DNA of 55,204 nt, taken from assembly GCA_902545405.1 (NCBI GenBank), contig CACCFT010000006.1, forward strand, positions 1 through 55,204, read 5' to 3'. The position numbers were made by a program, and so were the translations under genes. This document shows, one piece after another, positions 1 through 8,159 of this stretch. Each line of letters begins with the position of its first letter. The first letter of the stretch is position 1. A model generated the notes under the pieces. It ran no database searches. It was given only the letters and a program-made list of their open reading frames with translations, and was not told where the DNA came from. The DNA comes from an uncultured Pelagibacteraceae bacterium. GTDB lineage: Bacteria > Pseudomonadota > Alphaproteobacteria > Pelagibacterales > Pelagibacteraceae.

Positions 1-102
1 TAATGCCGTGACAGAATCATAATTATTTGTTGCATAAGATAACGCAGAATTATTTTTTATTCTAAAATCGTCTCTAATCCAAACAACAGCTTTTTTTGAC
101 AT
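1..102 (-). CDS. phr: DNA photolyase (deoxyribodipyrimidine photo-lyase), N-terminal fragment
   Basis: This gene runs off the left edge of the window, so only the first 34 codons are visible. The minus-strand ATG at 102-100 opens a frame starting MSKKAVVWIRDDFRIKNNSA, which matches the beginning of the N-terminal alpha/beta (antenna-binding) domain of photolyases and cryptochromes, where a V-W-I/F-R-x-D-x-R signature is standard. Photolyases repair UV-induced pyrimidine dimers using light and FAD, which fits a surface-ocean organism. It lies 5 bp downstream of the stop of the PLP lyase gene on the same strand, so it may be co-transcribed. The FAD-binding C-terminal domain lies outside the window, so photolyase cannot be told from cryptochrome. 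Confidence 0.82.
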   Translation of the reverse strand, partial: MSKKAVVWIRDDFRIKNNSALSYATNNYDSVTAL

Positions 103-107
103 ATACT

Positions 108-1241
108 TTACTTTCTGCCTTTAGATAGCAATTGTTTGTAAAGTTTTACATCTGCATTACCTTCGCATCCAATAACTAAAACATTAGATTTTTCGTTAAG
201 ATTTATTAATTTCTTTGTTTTAGGATTATTACAGAGACTAATAAGACTGATAATTCCTGGTGTAGCACATTCACCACCTATTATTGATCTTTTACTCAGT
301 TTTTTGTCTTTTAGCATTGCAACAGTTTTAGGAACTTTTGAGTCATTTACAGTTATACAACAATCACTAGCCTTTTTTAATACATTCCATGGTATGAGAG
401 ACATTTCATTACATGACATACCACCCATTATACTTTCTTTTTTTATTTTAATTTTTTTTAATCTTTTGCTTTTTATACTTTGAAGTACACAATCAGCTCC
501 ATCAGGTTCAACTATTATTATTTTAGGAATTCTCTTGAAATATTTTGCAACTCCTGCAACTACACCTGCTGCCATGCCACCGACTCCAGCTTGCAGGAAT
601 ATATGTGTAATATAATGCGTAGTTTGTTTTGAAATTTCTTTAATCATAATTGAATAACCAGCCATAGTTAACAAGGGAACATAACTATAATTCTTCGTAG
701 ATACATCTTGAACAATATTCCAATTATTCTTTTTTGATAGTTTTTTACACTCGTTTAATGAGTTTTCGTAATTACCTTTAACTTTAATTACATCAGCTCC
801 GAATTTTTCAATTTCTTTTACTCTCGCTTCACTTACATATTGACTAACAAAAATTTTACATTGCAAACCCAATCTTTGAGCGCCCCAAGCAACTGATCTA
901 CCATGATTTCCAGCTGTTGCAGATGATATTATTATATTTTTTTTTCTTTTAGATATTTTTTCTACAGCATATGCTCCACCTAAAGCTTTAAATGATTTTA
1001 AATGAAATCTTTTTGACTCATCTTTATAAAAAATATTGTTAAGTTTTAAATTTTTGTTTAGTTTCTCTAATTTTAATAGTGGTGTTTTTTTATAGTTTTT
1101 CCACTTAGATATAGAATTAAACGCATCAGTGATTATTTTTGATGAAATAATATTTAAAATATAGTTTCGATTAAAACTATAGTTTTTATTCGATAAAAAT
1201 CTTGTATATTTCCATTTTCTATAACTATCAAAGCTTTTCAC
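108..1241 (-). CDS. dpaL: PLP-dependent diaminopropionate ammonia-lyase-like enzyme
   Basis: The 377-aa product is a fold-type II PLP enzyme of the threonine dehydratase/tryptophan synthase beta superfamily. The Schiff-base lysine lies in the segment KDESKRFHLKSFKALGGAYA (about residues 73-92), and a Ser-Ala-Thr-Ala-Gly-Asn-His-Gly phosphate/substrate loop follows near residue 105. A glycine-rich loop (AGVGGMAAG) and a late G-C-E-G-N motif agree with diaminopropionate ammonia-lyase, which converts 2,3-diaminopropionate to pyruvate and two ammonia. The length is close to that family (about 400 aa), slightly short at the N-terminus. The start is a GTG codon at 1241, only 1 bp after the glnT stop, so the two are almost surely one transcript. 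Another amino-acid ammonia-lyase activity is possible; releasing ammonia next to a glutamine synthetase and an Amt operon is consistent with nitrogen salvage. Confidence 0.75.
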   Translation of the reverse strand: MKSFDSYRKWKYTRFLSNKNYSFNRNYILNIISSKIITDAFNSISKWKNYKKTPLLKLEKLNKNLKLNNIFYKDESKRFHLKSFKALGGAYAVEKISKRKKNIIISSATAGNHGRSVAWGAQRLGLQCKIFVSQYVSEARVKEIEKFGADVIKVKGNYENSLNECKKLSKKNNWNIVQDVSTKNYSYVPLLTMAGYSIMIKEISKQTTHYITHIFLQAGVGGMAAGVVAGVAKYFKRIPKIIIVEPDGADCVLQSIKSKRLKKIKIKKESIMGGMSCNEMSLIPWNVLKKASDCCITVNDSKVPKTVAMLKDKKLSKRSIIGGECATPGIISLISLCNNPKTKKLINLNEKSNVLVIGCEGNADVKLYKQLLSKGRK

Positions 1242-1242
1242 T

Positions 1243-2568
1243 TTAACAGTCTAGAGTATTCTGTCTTTCCCATTTTGTAATTGGTTTGGACTTATCAAAT
1301 TTTTCGTTATCATTAAAATCTTTTAATTCCGAAGTCCTTAACTTGACGTAACTTTTAATTACTTCTGTTCCAAATGCTTTATTCATTTCTTTATTATTTT
1401 CAATTTTATCAAGAGAATCTTTTAGTTCATTTGGTAATTTAGAAAGGTTTGGATATTTTTTATAATCCTCATACATATTACAAAAAAGAGGTTTGCCAGG
1501 ATTAATTCTTTTACTTAATCCCTCCATTCCTGCGGCTAATACACTAGCTTGAAGTAAATAAGGATTTGCGGATCCATCCATAAGTCTTAATTCAAATCTT
1601 CCTGGATCAGGGACCCTTATCATATGTGTACGGTTATTTCCTGTATATGATATACTGCTTGGAGACCATGTGGCCCCAGATTTCGTTGGTGCAGCATTTA
1701 TTCGTCTGTAACTATTTATTGTTGGATTAAAAAAAGTAGATAAGGATGAAGCATGTTTCATGATGCCTCCTAAAAAGTTATAAGCTGTCTTGCTTAGCCC
1801 AAGCTTATCATGTTTATCAAGAAAGATATTTTTCTTTCCTTTCCATAAAGAAATATGTGCATGACATCCGTTACCAGTCAAATTTTCAAAAGGTTTTGGC
1901 ATAAATGTTGCTCTCAAATCATGCTTTTCTGCAATAGTTTTAACCATAAATTTAAAAAAAGTGTGTCTATCAGCAGTTTTTAGACAATCTGAATAATCCC
2001 AATTCATTTCAAATTGCCCATTAGCATCTTCGTGGTCATTTTGATAAGGACCCCATCCCATTTCAATCATACAATCACATATTTCTTTTATAAGCTCATA
2101 TCTTCTCATTAATGAAGACTGGTCATAACAAGGTTTAGATTGAGTATCTCTATTATCTGCAATTGCGTTCCCATCTGGAGAAATCAAAAAATACTCACAC
2201 TCCACACCTGACTTCATGCTATATCCCAATTCAGATAATTTTTTTATTTGTTTTTTTAACATAACTCTTGGTGAAGCATCGACTGGTTTACCATTCATCC
2301 ATAAATCTGAAGCTAGCCAACCAACTTCTTTATTCCATGGTAGTTGAATTAAACTGTCAGGATCAGGTATTGCAAACATATCAGAATCAGCTGGTGTCAT
2401 ATCTAGCCAGGCTGCAAATCCAGCAAATCCAGCACCATTTACTTGCATATCTTTTATTGCATGAGCAGGAACCAATTTTGATCTTAAGACACCAAATAAA
2501 TCTACAAAACTTATCAAAAAATATTTAATTTTTTTTTGTTTTGAAATTTTATATAAATTTTTTGCCAT
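1243..2568 (-). CDS. glnT: GlnT-type glutamine synthetase / gamma-glutamylmethylamide synthetase
   Basis: This 441-aa protein has the glutamine synthetase fold: a beta-grasp N-terminal domain (about 1-105, including FVDLFGVLRSKLVP and GAGFAGFAAWLDMTP) and a catalytic domain with the metal-binding Glu motif VECEYF, the loop DHEDANGQFEMNW, the ATP-site motif NGCHAHISLW and the RVPDPGRFELRL arginine segment. It belongs to the GlnT group of rhizobia, which is close to gamma-glutamylmethylamide synthetase (GmaS). GmaS joins methylamine to glutamate with ATP. Because glxBCD (N-methylglutamate synthase type) and a sox/mgd operon lie in the same window, a GmaS role is attractive, but the sequence alone does not separate it from ammonia-using GlnT. 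It sits between a small membrane-protein gene (17 bp upstream) and the PLP lyase (1 bp downstream). Confidence 0.85.
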   Translation of the reverse strand: MAKNLYKISKQKKIKYFLISFVDLFGVLRSKLVPAHAIKDMQVNGAGFAGFAAWLDMTPADSDMFAIPDPDSLIQLPWNKEVGWLASDLWMNGKPVDASPRVMLKKQIKKLSELGYSMKSGVECEYFLISPDGNAIADNRDTQSKPCYDQSSLMRRYELIKEICDCMIEMGWGPYQNDHEDANGQFEMNWDYSDCLKTADRHTFFKFMVKTIAEKHDLRATFMPKPFENLTGNGCHAHISLWKGKKNIFLDKHDKLGLSKTAYNFLGGIMKHASSLSTFFNPTINSYRRINAAPTKSGATWSPSSISYTGNNRTHMIRVPDPGRFELRLMDGSANPYLLQASVLAAGMEGLSKRINPGKPLFCNMYEDYKKYPNLSKLPNELKDSLDKIENNKEMNKAFGTEVIKSYVKLRTSELKDFNDNEKFDKSKPITKWERQNTLDC

Positions 2569-2585
2569 CTAATAACGTAACACAA

Positions 2586-2750
2586 TTATTTAAAAAATGA
2601 TAAAAAGAAATCTTTGTAATAAATTAAATTTACACCAATAATAATTAATATTGCTATAATTACTCCATACTTTGCTTTTGGCCATGCAAGACGTGCCATT
2701 TTGCTTGGAGTTTTATTTTCATTTTGATTATTTTCTTCAGAATTTTGCAT
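2586..2750 (-). CDS. Small single-span membrane protein, 54 aa
   Basis: I place the start at the ATG at 2750-2748, giving 54 residues beginning MQNSEENNQNENKTPSKMAR: a polar Asn/Glu/Lys-rich cytoplasmic head, then one hydrophobic helix (YGVIIAILIIIGVNLIYY, about residues 28-45) and a short Lys/Phe tail. A longer frame opens at 2777, but that stretch is the right arm, loop and left arm of a rho-independent terminator, so it is unlikely to be translated. The gene starts 1-2 bp after the terminator's T-run and has no Shine-Dalgarno sequence, so it depends on readthrough from the amt operon. I do not recognise the family. It could be a small regulatory or assembly partner of the transporter, which is inference from position only. 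Confidence 0.6.
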   Translation of the reverse strand: MQNSEENNQNENKTPSKMARLAWPKAKYGVIIAILIIIGVNLIYYKDFFLSFFK

Positions 2751-2751
2751 T

Positions 2752-2787
2752 AAAAAAAAGAGGGCACAGTATTTCATGCGCCCTCTT
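2752..2787 (-). terminator. Rho-independent terminator after the amt/73-aa operon
   Basis: On the minus strand an 8-bp perfect inverted repeat (AAGAGGGC ... GCCCTCTT, arms at 2787-2780 and 2765-2758) with a 14-nt loop is followed directly by a run of eight T (2759-2752). This is a classic intrinsic terminator 7 bp after the stop of the 73-aa gene. The next gene starts right after the T-run, so the element probably acts as a partial attenuator. Confidence 0.88.
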
Positions 2788-2794
2788 AAAAGTT

Positions 2795-3016
2795 TTAACC
2801 ATCTGTTATATTGCTTTTCCAGTCATTGGCACTTGGTTTTTTTCTGACAATTGCATTCATCTTGCCATCTTCTTGTTTAGATGAAATAATATGCCAGCCA
2901 ACCCAAATAAGGATTGCTATAATAACTAGCACTCCTTCCGAACCAACACCTGGATAGACAGATCCTTGTACCTCAGAGGCACTTAAATGATCTATCCAAT
3001 TTGATACTGTTGCCAT
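2795..3016 (-). CDS. Small single-span membrane protein co-expressed with Amt, 73 aa
   Basis: The product has a soluble N-terminal stretch (MATVSNWIDHLSASEVQGSV), a Pro/Gly-rich link, one hydrophobic segment (EGVLVIIAILIWVGWHII, about residues 28-45) and a basic C-terminal tail with KPSANDWK. It follows amt by 13 bp and has a perfect Shine-Dalgarno octamer overlapping the amt stop codon, so the two are translated from one message and this one probably strongly. A terminator follows at once. I do not recognise the family. Its size, single helix and fixed place after an ammonium transporter suggest an accessory subunit or regulator of Amt, but no sequence motif proves this. Confidence 0.75.
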   Translation of the reverse strand: MATVSNWIDHLSASEVQGSVYPGVGSEGVLVIIAILIWVGWHIISSKQEDGKMNAIVRKKPSANDWKSNITDG

Positions 3017-3022
3017 TTACAT

Positions 3023-3030
3023 ACCTCCTT
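3023..3030 (-). promoter_or_regulatory. Strong ribosome binding site of the 73-aa gene
   Basis: Minus strand reads AAGGAGGT 6 nt before the ATG at 3016. It overlaps the TAA stop of amt (3032-3030). A full-length Shine-Dalgarno match like this is the best in the window, where most genes have weak or no such site, and it fixes the start of the small membrane protein. Confidence 0.75.
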
Positions 3031-4430
3031 TATCTACTGGCCGAGACTACAGCTTTTTCGTCTTCTTTAGCCTCTTCCATAATTGTATAGTCAAGTCCTG
3101 CAAGTTCTACTTCTCTTGGTATTCTTAATTTACCCATTCCGTGAAGAACTTTTGCAATTATATATCCAGGAAGCATACCTAGTACAAAAAACATTATTAT
3201 TGCGCCGATAAACATTCCAAGAGGATTAATTGCTGCATAATTAGTTCCATCCCACATAGCTCCAACACTGTATCCAGATGAAGGATAACCATTTAAAACG
3301 AAACCACATATTACAAGACCAACAAATCCAGCATAACCATGAACAGCTACCGCTCCAACCGCATCGTCGATTTTATATTTTTTCTCGACCCAGTAATGCA
3401 TTTTGTAAGCTATAACTACTCCGATCATACCGATTATCATTGATTGTATTGGATGATATAAATCATTACCTGCAGATGCACATATTATTCCCGCAAGTCC
3501 TGATGAATAAGTCCAGAAAGGATCTCCCTTCGAGACCACATACCCTGCTAACAACCCTCCAGATAACGACATTAAAAAGTTCATCGTTATTCCACTAAGT
3601 GTGGTGGGAGTTAGGTAGATGTTCGTTGCAGTAAAGAAAGTTACACCTTCCATACCATATTCAGGTCCAAGATCATAAATCGGAACATTACATGCAGCGT
3701 AAAAGCCCCAAAAACCTGTATAGATTAAGAATAATCCAACAGTCACTAACCAAGGATTTCTTGGTCCAATATTTCTTGGTTCTCCGCTAGATGTAAATTT
3801 TCCAATTCTTGGTCCTAAAACAATTAGAACACCTAAGGCAAAACCTCCGGCAATTGCATGAATTACTCCAGAAGCATAAGCATCGTGATATCCTAATATT
3901 TTTAACATCCATCCATCAAAATGCCATCCCCATGAAGCATCTATTGTCCAGAAAACAGATCCAATTGCAATTGCAAGTATTCCAAATGCAAAAGTAGTTA
4001 TCCTTTCAATAACCGCTCCAGATACAATTGAAGCTGCAGTCCATGAAAATAATAAAAAGGCTGCCCAGAAGACACCCATTATATGATCATTAAGATTTAC
4101 AGCCATCAATGCATTTGTAGGGTTAGCAAGATCATTTCCACCAAATCCACCTCCAAGAACTAGACCGGTACTTTCGGTCATAATTGAAGGAGCTAATCCG
4201 GGTCCTGTTGGAAATGCCCAGTATATCCACCAACCAAAGAAAAACCATGTGACTGTTACCAGTGGTATCAGCATTGTATTTTTCATAAGAGTATGTTGGT
4301 GATGTTTGTAACGAGATGCCCCAACTTCATACATACAGAAACCCACGTGGATCAAAAACATAAGAACCACAGTTACCCAATAGTAAAATTCTGTAAATAA
4401 GGTTGTGAGAGCACCTAATTGATCAGTCAT
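3030..4430 (-). CDS. amtB: Ammonium transporter (Amt/AmtB family)
   Basis: This 466-aa polytopic membrane protein carries about 11 hydrophobic helices and the Amt family signatures. The two pore histidines are visible in the contexts SGVIHAIAGGFALG (about residue 190) and DDAVGAVAVHGYAGF (about residue 360). Amt proteins conduct ammonium and often methylammonium across the inner membrane. It begins an operon with its own good promoter (4487-4459), has an AGGAG ribosome site, and is followed by two tiny membrane proteins. No glnK/glnB gene is present beside it, unlike in many bacteria. Placement between glnT/gmaS and glxBCD suggests it feeds ammonium or methylamine into glutamate-linked assimilation; the substrate preference is inference. 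Confidence 0.93.
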   Translation of the reverse strand: MTDQLGALTTLFTEFYYWVTVVLMFLIHVGFCMYEVGASRYKHHQHTLMKNTMLIPLVTVTWFFFGWWIYWAFPTGPGLAPSIMTESTGLVLGGGFGGNDLANPTNALMAVNLNDHIMGVFWAAFLLFSWTAASIVSGAVIERITTFAFGILAIAIGSVFWTIDASWGWHFDGWMLKILGYHDAYASGVIHAIAGGFALGVLIVLGPRIGKFTSSGEPRNIGPRNPWLVTVGLFLIYTGFWGFYAACNVPIYDLGPEYGMEGVTFFTATNIYLTPTTLSGITMNFLMSLSGGLLAGYVVSKGDPFWTYSSGLAGIICASAGNDLYHPIQSMIIGMIGVVIAYKMHYWVEKKYKIDDAVGAVAVHGYAGFVGLVICGFVLNGYPSSGYSVGAMWDGTNYAAINPLGMFIGAIIMFFVLGMLPGYIIAKVLHGMGKLRIPREVELAGLDYTIMEEAKEDEKAVVSASR

Positions 4431-4458
4431 ATTTCTCTCTCCTATTAATAGTTAATGG

Positions 4459-4487
4459 ATTCTATGAAATTTTTTTTACGCTGACAA
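4459..4487 (-). promoter_or_regulatory. Sigma70-type promoter for the amtB operon
   Basis: On the minus strand a -35 box TTGTCA (4487-4482, 5 of 6 consensus) is separated by exactly 17 nt from a -10 box TAGAAT (4464-4459, 5 of 6). This predicts transcription starting near 4452, about 20 nt before the amtB ATG, with the ribosome site AGGAGAG in between. It is the best promoter match I found in the window. Confidence 0.7.
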
Positions 4488-4547
4488 TTTTATTTTATTT
4501 ATAAAAAGTAGAAGTTAATAATTATTTTATCAACTTGAAATTGAAAA

Positions 4548-4958
4548 TTAGAATTTTAAATAAGCTTTTTTAAGGTCAACCAGAGGATGATTCGGCGACA
4601 TTTGAAACTTTACCAATAATTCTCTAGCAATCATATCTCTATCCTGCTGATTATTAGGTAATTTTATTTTACTTGGTATCGTTACCCAACCGTTAGCATT
4701 TCTATCGAATACAGCAGGTCTATTTTCTTCATATCCCATATGTACATCTTCTAACCAATTAAGATCATCCCAACCCATAGCTTCTATATATTTTTTTAAA
4801 AATGGAGTGAGTCGACTATAGTCAGGCAAAAGATTAACGTCATATCGATAGCCAATTGTTTGGCCAATCATTTTTTCTCTAGCAGTCTCTTTTTTCTTGC
4901 CTAATTGACCTTTGATCTCCTTTGATTTGATTTTTTTCTTACCTTTTTTCTTTGGCAT
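4548..4958 (-). CDS. Uncharacterised protein linked to glxBCD, 136 aa
   Basis: The product starts with a very lysine-rich, probably disordered tail (about residues 1-25, MPKKKGKKKIKSKEIKGQLG) followed by a compact, tryptophan-containing domain with GYRYDVNLLPDYSRLTPF, MGWDDLNWLEDVHMGYE and DRNANGWVTIPSKIKLP. There is no signal peptide or membrane helix, so it is cytoplasmic. It begins 8 bp after the glxD stop on the same strand and is the last gene before the amtB promoter, so it is the distal gene of the glx operon. I do not recognise the family. Position suggests a small accessory subunit or stability factor for the glutamate-synthase-like complex; this is inference. Confidence 0.72.
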   Translation of the reverse strand: MPKKKGKKKIKSKEIKGQLGKKKETAREKMIGQTIGYRYDVNLLPDYSRLTPFLKKYIEAMGWDDLNWLEDVHMGYEENRPAVFDRNANGWVTIPSKIKLPNNQQDRDMIARELLVKFQMSPNHPLVDLKKAYLKF

Positions 4959-4966
4959 ATTTGCTA

Positions 4967-6358
4967 TTAGATTTTATGGAAATCTTTAACTCCTACTGTA
5001 TGATTTGTTCCTGCAAGAGGCACTTTAGCTAAAGCAGAAGCCTCCATTGTTAATGCAGCCATATCTTCTGGTTCTAGCGAGTGAATATTTGTTTTTCCAC
5101 ATGCTCTAGCCAACAATTGAGCCTCCAAGGTCATCGCATGCAAGTAATTATACACTCTTAATGCTGCATCATCAGGATTTAATCTTTTTCTTAATTTAGG
5201 ATCTTGAGTAGCAACTCCTACCGGACATCTACCCGTGTGACAGTGATAGCAATGACCTGCGGGAACACCCATTTCTTTTTCAAAGTTAGATTCTGGTATT
5301 TCCTTATTGCAATTTAAAGCCACCATTGCACCTGTTCCGATTGCAATTGCGTCTGCACCAAGTGCTAAAGCTTTAGCCATATCTGCTCCATCTCTAACAC
5401 CACCTGCATAAATTAAAGTTACTTTTCCAGTTTTACCTACATCATCCAAAGCTCTTCTTGCTTCTCTAATTCCAGCAATTCCTGGGATACCTGTGTTTGC
5501 AGCTGCAATGTGTGGCCCAGCACCTGTTGAACCCTCCATTCCATCAAGATAAATTGAATCTGGATCACATTTTGCTGCCATCCTTACATCATCATACACT
5601 TTAGCTGCTCCAAGTTTTAATTGAATTGGCACTTTGTTTTTTGTTAATTCTCTAAGCTCTTGAACTTTTAAAGCTAAATCATCTGGACCCAGCCAATCAG
5701 GATGTCTTGCTGGAGATCTTTGATCAATACCTGCAGGTAGCGATCTCATTTCTGCAACTTGGTCAGTAACTTTTTGACCCATCAAATGACCACCCATTCC
5801 AACTTTTTGTCCTTGTCCAATAAATACCTCAATTCCATCAGCTAGTTGTGCATGATGTGGGTTAAAACCGTATCTTGATTGTATGCACTGATAAAACCAT
5901 TTTTCTGAATATCTTCTCTCATCTGGTATCATTCCACCTTCACCAGAACATGTTGCGCTACCAGCCATTGTAGCACCTCTAGCTAATGCAGTCTTTGCTT
6001 CATAAGATAAAGCACCAAAACTCATTCCCGTAATGTAAACTGGAATATCAAGCTCAATTGGATTTTCACATCTTGGACCAATAATAGTTTTGGTTTCACA
6101 TTTTTCTCTGTAACCTTCAATAACAAATCTTGTTAATGTACCTGGCAAGAAAACTAGATCATCAAAAGTAGGTATCTTTTTCATCAAAGCCATTCCTCTC
6201 ATTCTGTATCTTCCTAATTCGGCTTTGATATGAATGTCGTCCATAACTTCTGGAGTAAAAATAGCGTTGTGTCCCAACAAACTTTTGTTTCTTGAAGCTA
6301 TTCCATTACCATTAGAATGTCCGTTTGGTTTTCCATTACCATTTTTTTTCTTTGCCAT
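4967..6358 (-). CDS. glxD: FMN-binding glutamate synthase-like protein (N-methylglutamate synthase subunit, GlxD/MgsC)
   Basis: The 463-aa product matches the FMN-binding synthase domain of glutamate synthase. After a Gly/Asn-rich N-terminal tail (about 1-20) it shows the TIM-barrel features GMSFGALSYEAKTALARGA (about 110-130), SGEGGM, QLKLGAAKVYD, DGMEGSTGAGP, the FMN phosphate loop YAGGVRDGADMAKALALGAD, and a cysteine cluster CYHCHTGRCPVG (near 370) for an Fe-S centre. In methylotrophs the GlxBCD set is MgsABC, which makes N-methylglutamate from gamma-glutamylmethylamide or methylamine and 2-oxoglutarate/glutamate. Its start abuts the glxC stop with no gap. The co-occurrence of all three genes supports NMG synthase rather than ammonia-assimilating GOGAT, whose subunits would be fused in a roughly 1,500-aa protein. 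Confidence 0.88.
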   Translation of the reverse strand: MAKKKNGNGKPNGHSNGNGIASRNKSLLGHNAIFTPEVMDDIHIKAELGRYRMRGMALMKKIPTFDDLVFLPGTLTRFVIEGYREKCETKTIIGPRCENPIELDIPVYITGMSFGALSYEAKTALARGATMAGSATCSGEGGMIPDERRYSEKWFYQCIQSRYGFNPHHAQLADGIEVFIGQGQKVGMGGHLMGQKVTDQVAEMRSLPAGIDQRSPARHPDWLGPDDLALKVQELRELTKNKVPIQLKLGAAKVYDDVRMAAKCDPDSIYLDGMEGSTGAGPHIAAANTGIPGIAGIREARRALDDVGKTGKVTLIYAGGVRDGADMAKALALGADAIAIGTGAMVALNCNKEIPESNFEKEMGVPAGHCYHCHTGRCPVGVATQDPKLRKRLNPDDAALRVYNYLHAMTLEAQLLARACGKTNIHSLEPEDMAALTMEASALAKVPLAGTNHTVGVKDFHKI

Positions 6359-7213
6359 TTAAATTGCTCCTTTTTTTTCTGTAGGTTCAAGAGCATCGTA
6401 ATTCCAAAGTTTTTTTCCTGCTACAACTTTGGTCATCTTAGAAACATCGAAGTTTTCTCCGATCTCCGCAACCTTTAATTTTCTTTTAAGCCAGTCTTGA
6501 TCTGAATCAGTTAATTCAGCTTCGACAGCATCACTACCAAATGATCCAATTTTTCCACCTACAAAAATTGTCCCATCATACATAGAATCTCCTAAATTTA
6601 TTCCAACATCTCCAAGAATAATAATTCGCCCTCTCTGCATCATAAAACCTGTAAAAGCACCAGCATCTCCGCCAATAATTATTGTCCCACCTTTTTGATC
6701 AATTCCTGTTCTGGCACCTACGCTTCCTTTGCATATCAGATCTCCACCTCTAATTGCCGCACCAAAACAAGACCCTGCATTTTTTTCAATTACTACTTTT
6801 CCTGCCATCATATTTTCTGCACATGACCATCCCACTCTTCCATTAATTCTAACAATAGGACCATCCATTGATCCACACCCAAAGTAACCCAAACTACCTT
6901 CAAATATTAAATTTAATTTATTGAGAATTCCAACTCCCAAGCTATGTTTTCCCTGTGGGTTCTTTATTACAATAGTTCCGTATCCATCTTTCATTAATTC
7001 ATCAATTTTTTTATTTGCTTCACGACAATCCATGTTCTTAACGTCAATCTCAGTTCTTTTATTAAAATCTACGTCATATGTCCCAAAGTAATAAAAATTC
7101 TCTGCCTCATCTGGATTAAAAAATTTTTGTTGTGTTTTTCCAGTTAAGACTTCTGTATGAAGTCCCATTGATTGAGCTTTACTTTTTTTTTCTGATGTTT
7201 TTAAATTTGCCAT
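6359..7213 (-). CDS. glxC: GXGXG-motif protein (N-methylglutamate synthase subunit, GlxC/MgsB)
   Basis: This 284-aa protein equals the C-terminal beta-helix domain of the large glutamate synthase subunit. Repeats of G-x-x-G-x-G type occupy the middle (about residues 125-220), for example CGSMDGPIVRINGRVG, GSCFGAAIRGGDLICKGSVG, GGTIIIGGDAGAFTG and GRIIILGDVGINLGDSMYDG. In GOGAT this domain is structural and separates the amidotransferase and synthase domains; as a separate polypeptide it is GlxC/MgsB of the N-methylglutamate synthase complex. It overlaps glxB by 13 bp and abuts glxD, which implies coupled translation of the three subunits. The first about 45 residues are hydrophilic and less conserved. 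Confidence 0.87.
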   Translation of the reverse strand: MANLKTSEKKSKAQSMGLHTEVLTGKTQQKFFNPDEAENFYYFGTYDVDFNKRTEIDVKNMDCREANKKIDELMKDGYGTIVIKNPQGKHSLGVGILNKLNLIFEGSLGYFGCGSMDGPIVRINGRVGWSCAENMMAGKVVIEKNAGSCFGAAIRGGDLICKGSVGARTGIDQKGGTIIIGGDAGAFTGFMMQRGRIIILGDVGINLGDSMYDGTIFVGGKIGSFGSDAVEAELTDSDQDWLKRKLKVAEIGENFDVSKMTKVVAGKKLWNYDALEPTEKKGAI

Positions 7214-8142
7214 ACTTTAACTTCTCCATCAAAAGGATCATAAGTTTCAATTTCTTGTGGTAATATTGATCTTATTGCAATTTCCTCTGACCCCATTGCA
7301 ACTAAATCATCTGACTCATACAATACTAGTGGTTTTGCAGCCATTGTATCTTTCGCCATTCCTAAGCTATCTTTTGTAGCAACAAAATAAGTAAATACCC
7401 CATCTAAACCGACGAGAGATTCTTTCATTCCCTCTTCTAATGTAGCTCCATTTCTCATTTTTTCTGCAAGATATACAGCGATTAATTCAGAGTCACATTC
7501 TGACATAAATCTCATGCCCTTGTTTTCCAATACTCTTCTATTATTCCAATAGTTTGTTAATTGTCCATTATGAACGACTGACACATCGCTAAAAGGATAA
7601 CCCCAAAATGGGTGAGCAGATTTAATATCCACCCCCGACTCTGTTGCCATCCTAGCATGACCAATTGCATGTGTCCCGACAACTTTATCTAAATTATATC
7701 TGTTACAAACAACTTCAGCGTTTCCTAGATCTTTAATTACTTCTAGAGATTTTCCCATAGATAATATTTCTACACCTTCAACACTTTCTATTTTTTGAGA
7801 AAATTCCATTAAATCTTTGTCATACTGAATTTCATATCGTAATGAATAAGGAAGAATTCTATCTTCTTTTATTACTTTAGCGCCTAGCTCAGAAAGATAA
7901 GAATCAACAATTTTTTTTCTTTCGTCATAAACTGATACATCTTCTTTTACTGAAGAACTTCCCTCTGCAACATTTTCACCAACCTTAAATCGCATGATGA
8001 AATTTTGACCGTCAGTTTTTCCGTATAGAGCGTATCCAGTTGAATCTTCTCCTCTATGCTTTAATGCTTGAAGCATACCTTGAAGTTCAAAACCAACGTT
8101 TGAAGTATTTCCTCTATGAATTAATCCTGCAATCCCGCACAT
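7201..8142 (-). CDS. glxB: Class II glutamine amidotransferase-like subunit (GlxB/MgsA)
   Basis: The 313-aa product begins MCGIAGLIHRG, so after methionine removal Cys2 is the N-terminal nucleophile of an Ntn-type (class II, PurF/GOGAT-like) amidotransferase. Further motifs are HRGEDSTGYALY, GHARMATES and the SDVSVVHNGQLTNYWNNR segment with MRFMSECDSELIA. It should release the amine of a gamma-glutamyl amide (glutamine or gamma-glutamylmethylamide) and channel it to GlxD. It is much shorter than GOGAT and longer at its centre than a minimal amidotransferase, with an insert near residues 60-140. The upstream GS-fold gene ends 17 bp before it, so an operon of ligase plus NMG synthase is likely. 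Confidence 0.87.
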   Translation of the reverse strand: MCGIAGLIHRGNTSNVGFELQGMLQALKHRGEDSTGYALYGKTDGQNFIMRFKVGENVAEGSSSVKEDVSVYDERKKIVDSYLSELGAKVIKEDRILPYSLRYEIQYDKDLMEFSQKIESVEGVEILSMGKSLEVIKDLGNAEVVCNRYNLDKVVGTHAIGHARMATESGVDIKSAHPFWGYPFSDVSVVHNGQLTNYWNNRRVLENKGMRFMSECDSELIAVYLAEKMRNGATLEEGMKESLVGLDGVFTYFVATKDSLGMAKDTMAAKPLVLYESDDLVAMGSEEIAIRSILPQEIETYDPFDGEVKVWQI

Positions 8143-8159
8143 ATAATTTCCTTATTAAA

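Noticed and set aside
2751..2777. Longer start (ATG at 2777) for the 54-aa membrane protein
   Set aside because: The extra codons lie in the stem, loop and T-run of a strong intrinsic terminator; the ATG at 2750 is more plausible.
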